Notes: generated from the letters alone by a model not told the origin. A stretch of 10,752 nucleotides of DNA from Candidatus Zixiibacteriota bacterium (GCA_028700875.1 JAQVRW010000073.1:1-10752); one strand, 5' to 3'. Shown: positions 4,988-10,665, numbered from the stretch's first letter. Made by a program: numbers and translations.

Positions 4988-5254
4988 TCAACGCACAGCC
5001 TTTAATTTCCTGATCGTCCGGTCACACGCATCCCGCATTAGAGTTAGGTGACGGATGCATTCCTCGATTTCAGCATCCGTGCGCTTTTTCCGGAAGTCCT
5101 TTGTAGGAATGTCCCGTTCCAAAAAGCGGAATCCAAAATCCTCGTATAGGTAGGCGTCAAAATCCTGGGGGAACAAGAGACCGATGTACACCCCCTCTTG
5201 TTCAGGCACTTGGGGGAGGGATTCGCACACATTAACCTGACGACTATGACTCAT
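4988..5254 (-). CDS. Uncharacterised protein, 88 aa
   Basis: Family not recognised. After MSHSRQVNVCESLPQVPEQE comes a segment rich in aromatic and acidic residues (FPQDFDAYLYEDFGFRFLER) and then a long charged helix to the end (TDAEIEECIRHLTLMRDACD, RTIRKLKAVR) that could form a coiled coil. Of two adjacent ATG codons I chose 5254, which gives the same 5-6 base spacing from AGGTGA as the other cassette genes. It overlaps the preceding gene by 11 bases. Confidence 0.78.
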   Translation of the reverse strand: MSHSRQVNVCESLPQVPEQEGVYIGLLFPQDFDAYLYEDFGFRFLERDIPTKDFRKKRTDAEIEECIRHLTLMRDACDRTIRKLKAVR

Positions 5255-5462
5255 CATCTTCACCTCTACGCACATCATAATGCTCGCAGTCTTCGGTCTT
5301 CGCCCCGGAGATCGGCCAGCCGAAACGCTCCCACAAGGGGCATTGAGATCCTCCGATAGTGGACCCGTCTGGATAGACACTCATATCGTGTTCGCGGTTA
5401 CACAACCCAAATGATCGCAGGAAGTGGCGGCACTTCGGATCGTCCCACTTTAACTTTGCCAT
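5244..5462 (-). CDS. Cysteine-rich protein, 72 aa (CxH...C...C...CxH signature)
   Basis: Likely a small zinc-binding protein of unknown role. The ligand pattern is Cys11-x-His13, Cys21, Cys41, Cys59-x-His61, in KCRHFLRSFGLC, SQCPLW and DCEHY. The same pattern, with the same first spacing, appears in the 48-aa gene at 5957-6103. The ATG at 5462 follows AGGTAA in the shortened leader copy. Its last codons (VRRGED) are made from the next leader copy, which lies inside this reading frame. Confidence 0.8.
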   Translation of the reverse strand: MAKLKWDDPKCRHFLRSFGLCNREHDMSVYPDGSTIGGSQCPLWERFGWPISGAKTEDCEHYDVRRGEDDES

Positions 5463-5480
5463 GTTGTTACCTACGCACAC

Positions 5481-5738
5481 TCAATCGGGGTCTAACCTCG
5501 CACTACATTCGGGGCAGAAGGACGGTTCTCTCTGCTTAGTCATACATCCACAGAACCGGCACCTATGGAATACCACCGTATCCCATTCTCCAAACTCAGG
5601 GTGCTCTTTCTCACATTGCTTGACTGCGAGAGTTACGTCCTTTCCGGCAGCCGTATGATACTTTTTACATCCCCCATTCGGGTAAATGCGTTCGTTGCAG
5701 AACTTGCAGCGTTCAAAATCTGAGTGATGAGGTATCAT
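5481..5738 (-). CDS. Double zinc-ribbon protein, 85 aa
   Basis: Two pairs of knuckles: CKFC at 11-14 with Cys24 and Cys42, and CRFCGC at 60-65 with CPEC at 75-78. The second half is a standard zinc ribbon; the first is looser. Such proteins usually bind nucleic acid or serve as protein adaptors, but no family is recognised. The ATG at 5738 overlaps the preceding TGA (ATGA) and has the AGGTGA leader 6 bases upstream. Confidence 0.82.
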   Translation of the reverse strand: MIPHHSDFERCKFCNERIYPNGGCKKYHTAAGKDVTLAVKQCEKEHPEFGEWDTVVFHRCRFCGCMTKQREPSFCPECSARLDPD

Positions 5739-5935
5739 TGATCTTCACCTCTACGCACAATATGTGCTGTTGGTCCGATGATTACGACCTCGTCGCCAGG
5801 TTGGAGGGAGAGGTAACGCTCAAACTTTTCCCCCCTAGGATCGGGGTCGCGGCTGTGATGGTGCATCAGACATAGGGTGCAGGGTTTTAGCACCCGCACC
5901 CTACTTGGCCCTAATTTTTTTCCAGCAACTTCCAT
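5735..5935 (-). CDS. Uncharacterised protein, 66 aa, with CTLC and HHH
   Basis: The sequence includes KPCTLCLMHHHSRDPDPRG and then a likely beta-rich end, LSLQPGDEVVIIGPTAHIVR. CTLC together with the HHH could bind a metal. The end looks like a small barrel-like fold, but no family is recognised. Two adjacent ATGs exist; 5935 has the 5-base spacing from AGGTGA typical of this array. The C-terminal VRRGEDQ is encoded by the next leader copy, and the stop overlaps the next start. Confidence 0.75.
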   Translation of the reverse strand: MEVAGKKLGPSRVRVLKPCTLCLMHHHSRDPDPRGEKFERYLSLQPGDEVVIIGPTAHIVRRGEDQ

Positions 5936-5956
5936 CATTGTCACCTACGTACAAGC

Positions 5957-6103
5957 CTATTCGTTCCAACGATCCTCGAAATGTTTGCATTCGTCATATG
6001 GTCGCAGGAACGGGTATTCTTGGTACACCCAACATTCTCCCGTGCGAGATCCCCGGCGGAGACATCTCCCGCCGGTTACGCTTTGATGCTTACATTTTGT
6101 CAT
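5957..6103 (-). CDS. Cysteine-rich protein, 48 aa (CxH...C...C...CxH signature)
   Basis: A small protein with Cys4-x-His6, Cys14, Cys24 and Cys39-x-His41 (KCKHQSVTGGRC, GECWVYQEYPF, ECKHFEDRW). The first spacing, C-x-H-x7-C, is identical to that of the 72-aa gene at 5244-5462, and both end on C-x-H plus an aromatic. They look like distant paralogues. The ATG at 6103 follows an exact AGAGGTGAAGA leader copy, which makes this short gene credible. The protein is too small for anything but a zinc-stabilised fold; function unknown. Confidence 0.8.
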   Translation of the reverse strand: MTKCKHQSVTGGRCLRRGSRTGECWVYQEYPFLRPYDECKHFEDRWNE

Positions 6104-6115
6104 CGTTCTTCACCT

Positions 6116-6385
6116 CTACGCACAGGCGATGTCCTGCAAAACCTTCTTTTGGAGTTCCCAAAAACCGGGGTCTGGACTAATGAGACCAGCAAACTCGTCT
6201 GGATTGGTTTCACGCATCTGTTCCGCTTCATCTAAGAGGATGCGGGCAGATTCTTGCTTCGTTCGTTGGTTCTTAAGCGCATTTGCATCCACCAGCATGT
6301 GAGTAATCCAATATGCACGGCTCTCCTCTTTTTTGCAAGCTTTAGGTAGCCCAAGAAGGTCTCTAATTGTTCCAAGCCAAACCAT
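6116..6385 (-). CDS. Uncharacterised helical protein, 89 aa
   Basis: Family not recognised. It starts MVWLGTIRDLLGLPKACKKE and is mostly charged helix (SRAYWITHMLVDANALKNQR, ESARILLDEAEQMRETNPDE), ending LQDIACA. It has no membrane span or metal motif. The ATG at 6385 is chosen over a TTG one codon upstream because it lies 6 bases after AGGTGA, as in the sister genes. The stop codon TAG is part of the next leader copy. Confidence 0.78.
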   Translation of the reverse strand: MVWLGTIRDLLGLPKACKKEESRAYWITHMLVDANALKNQRTKQESARILLDEAEQMRETNPDEFAGLISPDPGFWELQKKVLQDIACA

Positions 6386-6397
6386 CAATCTTCACCT

Positions 6398-6598
6398 CTA
6401 CGCACAAGATTCTCCAATGGGTTCAACCTCGGTAACATCGGTATAGTTATCAGTGATATTCTTGTCCTCGAATATTTCCGAGTAATCACTTAATTCGACT
6501 TCGAGATATTTTTGGATCTCTTCCGTGGTATCTTCATCGTCAAATTCAAGAACGCACTCGTATACGATGTGTGTTTCCACCTGAACTTTACATTTCAT
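6398..6598 (-). CDS. Acidic uncharacterised protein, 66 aa
   Basis: After MKCKVQVETHIVYECVLEFD, a likely beta hairpin, the protein becomes strongly acidic (DDEDTTEEIQKYLEVELSDY, EVEPIGESCA). Small acidic proteins are common among virus anti-defence and inhibitor proteins, but that alone does not assign a function. The ATG at 6598 follows AAGGTG by 7 bases. A frame reaching 6628 begins in the divergent leader copy and is less likely. The TAG stop is inside the next leader copy. Confidence 0.78.
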   Translation of the reverse strand: MKCKVQVETHIVYECVLEFDDEDTTEEIQKYLEVELSDYSEIFEDKNITDNYTDVTEVEPIGESCA

Positions 6599-6624
6599 CG
6601 TTTCCACCTTTACTTTGACGCACA

Positions 6625-6792
6625 TCAAGTCTCGATTACACTTCCGATAGCAGCGATCCCGAACCCGGCGAAGACCAACATCATACCTATGCCCTGAAGT
6701 AATATGCCGGAGAACTCTAGACCAAAGCCTACCACTACTAATAGGAGTCTGATAGCCTGAGAGGCTCGGATCCGAGGGTCTGCAATTACCAT
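6625..6792 (-). CDS. Small membrane protein with two helices, 55 aa
   Basis: After a short basic head (MVIADPRIRASQAIR) come two hydrophobic segments, about residues 16-30 (LLLVVVGFGLEFSG) and 31-50 (ILLQGIGMMLVFAGFGIAAI), with little between them: a helical hairpin. Size and layout resemble holin-like or small virus membrane proteins, but there is no family match. The ATG at 6792 follows AGGTGA by 4 bases. The stop is 4 bases into the junction with the next gene's divergent leader. Confidence 0.75.
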   Translation of the reverse strand: MVIADPRIRASQAIRLLLVVVGFGLEFSGILLQGIGMMLVFAGFGIAAIGSVIET

Positions 6793-6796
6793 CCTG

Positions 6797-6979
6797 TCAC
6801 CTACGCACAGATCGGACCAACTCGACAGAATCGGCACCATCTGAATACTCTTTTAATATACCTTTAAGCCGGTCGAATGGTTCATCGGATGTCAAATTGT
6901 CCGATTTTGGAATGTCAAAAATATCTTGTAGCCTCTCTACGTTCTTGTCGCTAATTTTCCATAACGTTTCAGTGTCCAT
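6797..6979 (-). CDS. Uncharacterised protein, 60 aa
   Basis: Helical, acidic protein starting MDTETLWKISDKNVERLQDI and containing SDEPFDRLKGILKEYSDG. There are no cysteines and no family is recognised. It is the first gene of the ten-gene array. The ATG at 6979 is preceded by a divergent leader copy (GTGCGCGTCGAGGTGGAGT). A longer frame to 7048 would use the reading of the upstream junction and lacks a ribosome site. The end, VRSVRR and TGA, is built from the next leader copy. Confidence 0.75.
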   Translation of the reverse strand: MDTETLWKISDKNVERLQDIFDIPKSDNLTSDEPFDRLKGILKEYSDGADSVELVRSVRR

Positions 6980-7017
6980 ACTCCACCTCGACGCGCACCA
7001 CTCAATTCCAGTGATGT

Positions 7018-7321
7018 CTACAGAGCGTCCCTCTTTACCGTTCGACAAAACTCCGTTTCTGCATTGACAGACTCCCGATCCTGCCGTTTGTATTCTTCTC
7101 GTATCGCCGGATCATCCGTCCAATGATGACCTCGACACGTATGACAAACGCTGTGCCAGATTCGCCTCCAAACAAGCGACAAACCTCTTCCTCGTCGTTC
7201 GGCTCCCACCGAAATGGTGAAGAAAACGTCTTGATCCATGCATGTTGGCAGCAAACCACATCCCCGCACGATACAATTCGTTCTGCATCCATTTGTCGAT
7301 TGCTTCGTAGTCCCATGTCAT
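7018..7321 (-). pseudogene. Probable frameshifted cysteine-containing gene
   Basis: Three overlapping frames each look coding in a different part. The well-placed start (ATG 7321, AAGGTGGAG upstream, 2 bases after the previous stop) gives MTWDYEAIDKWMQNELYRAG and runs to TGA at 7112. A second frame (stop 7035) reads CGDVVCCQHAWIKTFSSPFR and WEPNDEEEVCRLF in the middle. A third (stop 7018) reads WHSVCHTCRGHHWTDDPAIR and EEYKRQDRESVNAETEFC at the end. A protein made of these three parts would have regular composition and a CHTC zinc knuckle, so two small indels seem likely. Alternatively only one frame is used. I cannot decide without homologues. Confidence 0.45.
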
Positions 7322-7323
7322 AT

Positions 7324-7491
7324 TCACGCTCCACCTTTCTGTTCGCGCAGCATCTGTTCAGTCTCCCGGCGCAACTGATTTGTTGCGCCACACGATCCAT
7401 CCGGATCATCAGGCGTATAAAACGGGCATTGTTCGCACACGCTGGTGCATTCCGCGCGACCAACACATTGATCGCACCGTTCCGATCTCAT
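7324..7491 (-). CDS. Cysteine-rich protein, 55 aa
   Basis: Six cysteines (6, 9, 15, 19, 22, 34) in RCDQCVGRAECTSVCEQCPF and GSCG, followed by a charged helix (RRETEQMLREQK). This is probably a metal-binding mini-protein; two zinc sites or an iron-sulfur centre are possible, not assignable. The ATG at 7491 overlaps the previous TGA (ATGA). A much longer frame to 7869 exists, but its extra residues are Arg/Ser-rich shadow sequence. Confidence 0.78.
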   Translation of the reverse strand: MRSERCDQCVGRAECTSVCEQCPFYTPDDPDGSCGATNQLRRETEQMLREQKGGA

Positions 7492-7634
7492 TTTTGATTT
7501 TCCTCGTTTTGTTGCTGTTTCTGGAAACAGGTGAGGCAGATCCGATTGTTCGGGCCGGCACACCAGAGAGGAATGTTTGCATCCTCCTCGGTGGTCTCGT
7601 AGCCCCGCCCGCATATTCTGCAGATCCCGATCAT
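7488..7634 (-). CDS. Small zinc-ribbon protein, 48 aa
   Basis: MIGICRICGRGYETTEEDAN carries Cys5 and Cys8, and WCAGPNNRICLTCFQKQQQ carries Cys25, Cys33 and Cys36: a zinc ribbon with a Gln/Asn-rich tail. The ATG at 7634 shares one base with the previous stop (TGATG). No family is recognised. Confidence 0.78.
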   Translation of the reverse strand: MIGICRICGRGYETTEEDANIPLWCAGPNNRICLTCFQKQQQNEENQK

Positions 7635-8062
7635 CACGCATCGCCTCGCACACCCTGCGTTGGTCGCCGCCATTTCCCCAGCGGGCACTGGTCCAAATCG
7701 CAGACGGCATCCCAGAAATTCTCACCATCCATCCCCGCATCCTGGAGATCTTTCTTCGAGACGCCGGTCGGCGGCGGGGCCGGCGACTTAAGACAAATAG
7801 CAACGCCATCCTCTTCGCTCGTGCCGGTATGATCGCATGCGGCACAGAACTCGTCGATCTCGTCGTCACTGCACCCGTTCGCCCATTTGACCATCTTCAT
7901 CCAGGACATGACATCCTCCAGGGCGTGGCGGTAACCAGAATACTCGCCGTTTGCATACGGATCGTTCCGGGGCCGGGTCAGGTCCTCATACACCCGGGTT
8001 TTCTCGCTCATCTTGAGATCGCAGAGCGCGATCACGTAGTCGATCCCGTCGTTATCGATCAT
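7634..8062 (-). CDS. Uncharacterised protein, 142 aa, with CxxCxH...ICxKSP...CPLGKW domain
   Basis: An N-terminal half of about 70 residues, probably helical (MIDNDGIDYVIALCDLKMSE, YRHALEDVMSWMKMVKW), is joined to a cysteine domain: FCAACDHTGT (Cys73, Cys76), AICLKSP (Cys90) and DQCPLGKW (Cys126). The same signature forms almost the whole of the 72-aa protein at 8932-9150. I read it as a four-cysteine zinc domain attached here to an extra helical part. The ATG at 8062 overlaps the preceding TGA (ATGA). The longer frame to 8323 is off-frame reading of the winged-helix gene. Confidence 0.82.
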   Translation of the reverse strand: MIDNDGIDYVIALCDLKMSEKTRVYEDLTRPRNDPYANGEYSGYRHALEDVMSWMKMVKWANGCSDDEIDEFCAACDHTGTSEEDGVAICLKSPAPPPTGVSKKDLQDAGMDGENFWDAVCDLDQCPLGKWRRPTQGVRGDA

Positions 8063-8340
8063 TGTCTGGGCTCCTCCGTATCGGCATCGAGCATCGCAGC
8101 GCCGGACTCCGTGATATCCAGGACGAATCCCGCTCGGCCGTCCCCGACCGGTCCGTAGTGGCCGGTGATCAGGCCAAAGTCCGTCAGCGTGTCGACGGCG
8201 TTCGAGACCTCGTTCTTCGTGAGGGTGGGTGCCAGATGGTCGACCGCCGCGCCATATCGTGGGATGGTGCCCGCGGTTTGCATCTCGCGGATCCCGACCA
8301 GCACGATGGCCGCGTGTCGCCACGACGGTTCATCGTCCAT
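8059..8340 (-). CDS. Winged-helix protein, 93 aa
   Basis: Probable transcription regulator. After a first helix (WRHAAIVLVGIREMQTAG) come the helix-turn-helix (YGAAVDHLAPTLTKNEVSNA, VDTLTDFGLITGHYG) and the wing with the usual ending FVLDITESGAAMLDAD, as in MarR/PadR-like and other archaeal winged-helix proteins. The ATG at 8340 has GTGAGG upstream and overlaps the preceding gene by 11 bases; a TTG two codons earlier is less likely. It lies in the middle of the small-protein operon and may regulate it. Confidence 0.8.
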   Translation of the reverse strand: MDDEPSWRHAAIVLVGIREMQTAGTIPRYGAAVDHLAPTLTKNEVSNAVDTLTDFGLITGHYGPVGDGRAGFVLDITESGAAMLDADTEEPRQ

Positions 8341-8683
8341 CGTCAAGCCTCACCACGGGCTCTTTCGACGCAATGACGAGCGGGTTATTCCGTTCGTTTT
8401 TGTTTACGATTCGTTCTGCCTCCTCCGGGGATGTCGTGTATACCTGATACACCACAAACCGGACGACGGTATACGGCCGTTTCTGATCATTTCCCAGAGC
8501 ATGCCGGTCCCGGTCTGCCATCGCCCGGATCACGTCAGGACAGGCGTCGGCCTCGCGTCCCTCGAACGGGCACTCGCCGGCGATCACCTGATTACAGCCG
8601 GGACAGACGTGAGATACGATCCAGTCATAGAACCCACCGTCGTCGGTGGGTGCACCAAAATTCGGGTCAGGTCCTCGAAACAT
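8330..8683 (-). CDS. Uncharacterised protein, 117 aa, with four-cysteine N-terminal motif
   Basis: The N-terminal half has HVCPGCNQVIAGECPFEG (Cys27, Cys30, Cys38) and ADACPDV (Cys48), a compact four-cysteine site. The second half is a likely alpha/beta segment (YTVVRFVVYQVYTTSPEEAE, RIVNKNERNNPLVIASKEP). No family is recognised. The start at 8683 lies 5 bases after the preceding stop, and AAGGTG, which contains the end of the preceding gene, serves as ribosome site. Confidence 0.78.
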   Translation of the reverse strand: MFRGPDPNFGAPTDDGGFYDWIVSHVCPGCNQVIAGECPFEGREADACPDVIRAMADRDRHALGNDQKRPYTVVRFVVYQVYTTSPEEAERIVNKNERNNPLVIASKEPVVRLDDGR

Positions 8684-8688
8684 ATTGA

Positions 8689-8925
8689 TTACACCTTGTC
8701 GTTACGAGAAGAAATACATTTCGTAATATAATTCATCAGACGTTTTCGGGCGGCATGCCCCTCGCGATCCGGGATCATGCCGTGGATCAGGAGCAGGGTG
8801 ATCGCGTCGGACAGTTTTTGGATCCGGGTGGCGTCCGCCTCGTTCAGGGTATACCCCAGCCGCCCGATCTGAACGGCGATGGGATCGGCCATGCCGCCAA
8901 ACGAGATGGCTATCTGGTCAGACAT
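8689..8925 (-). CDS. Uncharacterised helical protein, 78 aa
   Basis: MSDQIAISFGGMADPIAVQI is followed by GRLGYTLNEADATRIQKLSD and a helical part with HGMIPDREGHAARKRLMNYI. It has no metal motif and only one cysteine. It could be a structural or regulatory mini-protein; no family is recognised. The ATG at 8925 follows GGTGAT, which overlaps the previous stop. Confidence 0.75.
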   Translation of the reverse strand: MSDQIAISFGGMADPIAVQIGRLGYTLNEADATRIQKLSDAITLLLIHGMIPDREGHAARKRLMNYITKCISSRNDKV

Positions 8926-8931
8926 AGTGGA

Positions 8932-9150
8932 TCACCATCTCCCGATGGGGCATTTATTCAACTCGTCCGGCCCCCGGTAGACCTGATACGCGATGCCGTC
9001 GTACATCTCGACCTCATCTGGCGACATCTCGTCCCGGCGGATGGGAGATTTTCGACAGATGGTGACGCGGTCGACCCCTTCAAACTCCGGGGCGGTATCG
9101 CGGTGTTTGCAACCAATGCATACTTTCCGGTTCTGATATACCGTTTCCAT
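8932..9150 (-). CDS. Cysteine-domain protein, 72 aa (CxxCKH...ICRKSP...CPIGRW)
   Basis: Made almost entirely of a four-cysteine domain: VCIGCKHRDT (Cys11, Cys14), TICRKSP (Cys32) and NKCPIGRW at the very C-terminus (Cys67). The same landmarks in the same order occur in the 142-aa protein at 7634-8062, so the two are probably paralogous domains within one operon. Zinc binding is likely and the partner unknown. The ATG at 9150 is chosen because it has AGGTG upstream and lies 5 bases after the previous stop; a longer frame to 9219 is overlap noise. Confidence 0.8.
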   Translation of the reverse strand: METVYQNRKVCIGCKHRDTAPEFEGVDRVTICRKSPIRRDEMSPDEVEMYDGIAYQVYRGPDELNKCPIGRW

Positions 9151-9155
9151 ACTTA

Positions 9156-9470
9156 TTACACCTGTTTTTCGTGAGAGATATCTCTCCACGCGACCATACG
9201 CTTCTTCAACGAACTCCACGTCGTGGTCTCGTCGTATACCGTTTCGTTTGCCACGACCGTCATGTTGCCATCAAGAATGTCGTCGAGATGACACCAGTCG
9301 GGGACGCCATGCGTGTAGACGTTCTCTGTCATTGCTCGCCCACGGCGTCCCGGTTCTTTGGCATCCATGAACAATTTGCAAACGGGTTCAGACCTTGGAT
9401 GAGAGGTTATCCTCCGAGAACCGACCGGGCAATCGCAGCATGTAGCCACTTTAGAAACAAATACTTTCAC
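9156..9470 (-). CDS. Uncharacterised protein, 104 aa, with CCDCP...C...PDWC motif
   Basis: Starts at a GTG (9470) with GAGGAG 8 bases upstream. The N-terminal part has Cys11/12 and Cys14 in TCCDCPVGS, Cys31 in PVCKLF, and Cys60 in GVPDWCHLDD. This C-x2-C...C...PDWC layout is common among short uncharacterised proteins of viruses and archaeal mobile elements (from memory). The rest is a helical, charged tail (TTTWSSLKKRMVAWRDISHE). It is the first certain gene of the operon running to 7018. The IsrB element lies just upstream and may have separated it from its original promoter. Confidence 0.8.
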   Translation of the reverse strand: MKVFVSKVATCCDCPVGSRRITSHPRSEPVCKLFMDAKEPGRRGRAMTENVYTHGVPDWCHLDDILDGNMTVVANETVYDETTTWSSLKKRMVAWRDISHEKQV

Positions 9471-9502
9471 GCGATCATCTCCTCAGTCAAGGCAAACACG
9501 AT

Positions 9503-9598
9503 TCACCTACTGCAGACGGTTTTCCGACCGTCTGGGTGAGGTTGGCAAAGACCAGCCAGTCGTCGAAGATAATGCTCGCAAACGTTTTCATCTTCATT
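9503..9598 (-). pseudogene. Remnant of a cysteine-rich gene cut by the IsrB element (probable)
   Basis: This frame reads NEDENVCEHYLRRLAGLCQP and HPDGRKTVCSR to a TGA at 9503. C-x-H plus an aromatic, then GLC, closely resembles CRHFLRSFGLC of the gene at 5244-5462. No start codon exists in frame, and upstream it runs into the 3' end of isrB. This suggests the C-terminal part of a similar small protein whose front was displaced by insertion. It is short, so the resemblance could be chance. Confidence 0.4.
9513..9534. repeat. Perfect hairpin CAGACGGT-TTTCCG-ACCGTCTG
   Basis: Eight-base stem with six-base loop, between the end of isrB and the GTG at 9470. On the minus strand it is not followed by a T run, so it is not an obvious terminator. 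It could be an RNA stability or element-end structure. It overlaps the remnant frame. Confidence 0.5.
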
Positions 9599-10665
9599 CA
9601 GGCAGGAGACCCCCTGCGCAAGCGGGGGGAGGAATGCCGTCTGCCTATCCCGACATACCATCCAGTTCTCCACGCGATTCTGGTCAGGATTGTACAATCT
9701 TCAACCCTGGCATTCTGGGTTACCCGTTTCCCGGTATCCCGTCTATGCAGAGATACCCGGTCTTTCAGGGTGCCGCCGATATACGCTAATCCATGTTTGA
9801 CATGCCGAACCAATGTTCCCCGGGTCAATCCCATCGATCGTGTTCCTCCATACGGTTTTCTCACTCCTCCTTTCTCCGGCTGGAATCGATGCAACTGGCG
9901 TCGATGCAGTTGGATCGGCGTCCAATACAACAACCCCCATTCGGTCGGCTGTGTAGCGCCGGATACGTCCGCGGCCATGACCCAGGCATCCACGGCATGC
10001 GTTGAAAACACCGGCTTACTCTTCTGGCTGGATTTTTTCAACCCGAACTGGTCGCGAAGCGCCGCCGTTTCGTAACCGGTTCGGAGATGGAGATCGCACC
10101 CGAGCGATCGAATTTTCGCATAGAACCATCTCTTTCCCACCTCAATCGGGGAGAAGTTCTTGTTCCATCGCCGACAGTTCTTCTTGGTTGTCGCGGCAAC
10201 ATCTTCCACGATCACGTCGGTGATCGGGAGAATCTTCTGCAACTGTTCCAGGATCCGGATCTTCGCGTTCCATCGGGCGAACGTGCTCGGTGGGATGAAT
10301 TTTCGTCCTTTCAACCGGTTGTTGAACCGTGCTGGACGCCGCCAGCAGTTTCGAAACCGTCTGGCCCGGCGCATTGTTTTTCGGGTTTCTACCGCTTTCT
10401 TGACATGGTTCGGTGTCTCTGACATACCGTTGAGAACGGTTTCTTTGGTTCCAACCACGGACCAGCCCTCGAACGAGCTGCCGGGATCGATCCCGACCAC
10501 CAACGGCTGGTTGGCAGATGTTACTTCGTAGGTCAGGATGATACAGAAGATGCCGAGTTTATTCCAATACGGTCTCGCTCTCCCTTACTTGAGGAGTAAC
10601 CGAGCCCGTGTGGGAGTCGTCGGCATCAACTGGTTCCGGTGAGTGTCCAGAACAGGGACCCTCAT
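9598..10665 (-). pseudogene. isrB: IsrB: HNH-less RuvC OMEGA nuclease, interrupted by in-frame TAA
   Basis: IsrB is an RNA-guided nickase-type relative of IscB and Cas9 that lacks the HNH domain. From the ATG at 10665 (GGTGGAGGG upstream) codons 1-26 read MRVPVLDTHRNQLMPTTPTR-ARLLLK, a PLMP domain. Codon 27 is TAA (10585-10587). The same frame continues GRARPYWNKLGIFCII into RuvC-I GIDPG (Asp60), the Arg-rich bridge helix RRARRFRNCWRRPARFNNR (about 99-117), RuvC-II IVEDV (Glu154) and RuvC-III HAVDAW (His223, Asp226). The C-terminal part includes KPYGGTRSMGLTRGTLV. The stretch between RuvC-II and III is about 70 residues without HNH, so it is IsrB rather than IscB. Apart from the TAA, which would be restored by CAA, the frame is intact for 355 codons. 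A TTG at 10503 gives a 301-residue form without PLMP, unlikely to be functional. Confidence 0.9.
9610..9629. repeat. GC hairpin at the isrB 3' end (candidate right-end structure)
   Basis: CCCCC-T-GC-GCAA-GC-GGGGG forms a strong stem with a GCAA loop and one bulged T, inside the last codons of isrB. IS200/IS605-group elements carry subterminal hairpins of this kind close to the 3' end of their nuclease gene. The position fits, but without an empty site the assignment is inference. Confidence 0.5.

Larger units (their letters stand above)
4978..6999 (-). repeat. Ten-copy gene-junction leader, TGTGCGTAG(AG)GTGA
   Basis: One copy precedes each of ten consecutive genes. Approximate positions: 4978-4997, 5256-5274, 5465-5478, 5741-5759, 5941-5953, 6107-6124, 6388-6406, 6601-6624, 6794-6809, 6981-6999. 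Four copies (5256, 5741, 6107, 6388) share TGTGCGTAGAGGTGAAGA exactly; others lack one AG (TGTGCGTAGGTGAC) or diverge (6601, 6981, 4978). AGGTGA pairs with the 3' end of archaeal 16S RNA, so part of the motif is a Shine-Dalgarno site. The TGTGCGTAG in front is not explained by that. The upstream gene is read through it in different frames: some end there as C-A-stop, others continue as VRRGED. Confidence 0.88.

Noticed and set aside
9598..10503. IscB or TnpB instead of IsrB
   Set aside because: There is no HNH motif between RuvC-II and RuvC-III, which excludes IscB. The PLMP domain, RRxRR bridge helix and HAVDAW fit IsrB and not TnpB, and the TnpB zinc finger is absent.
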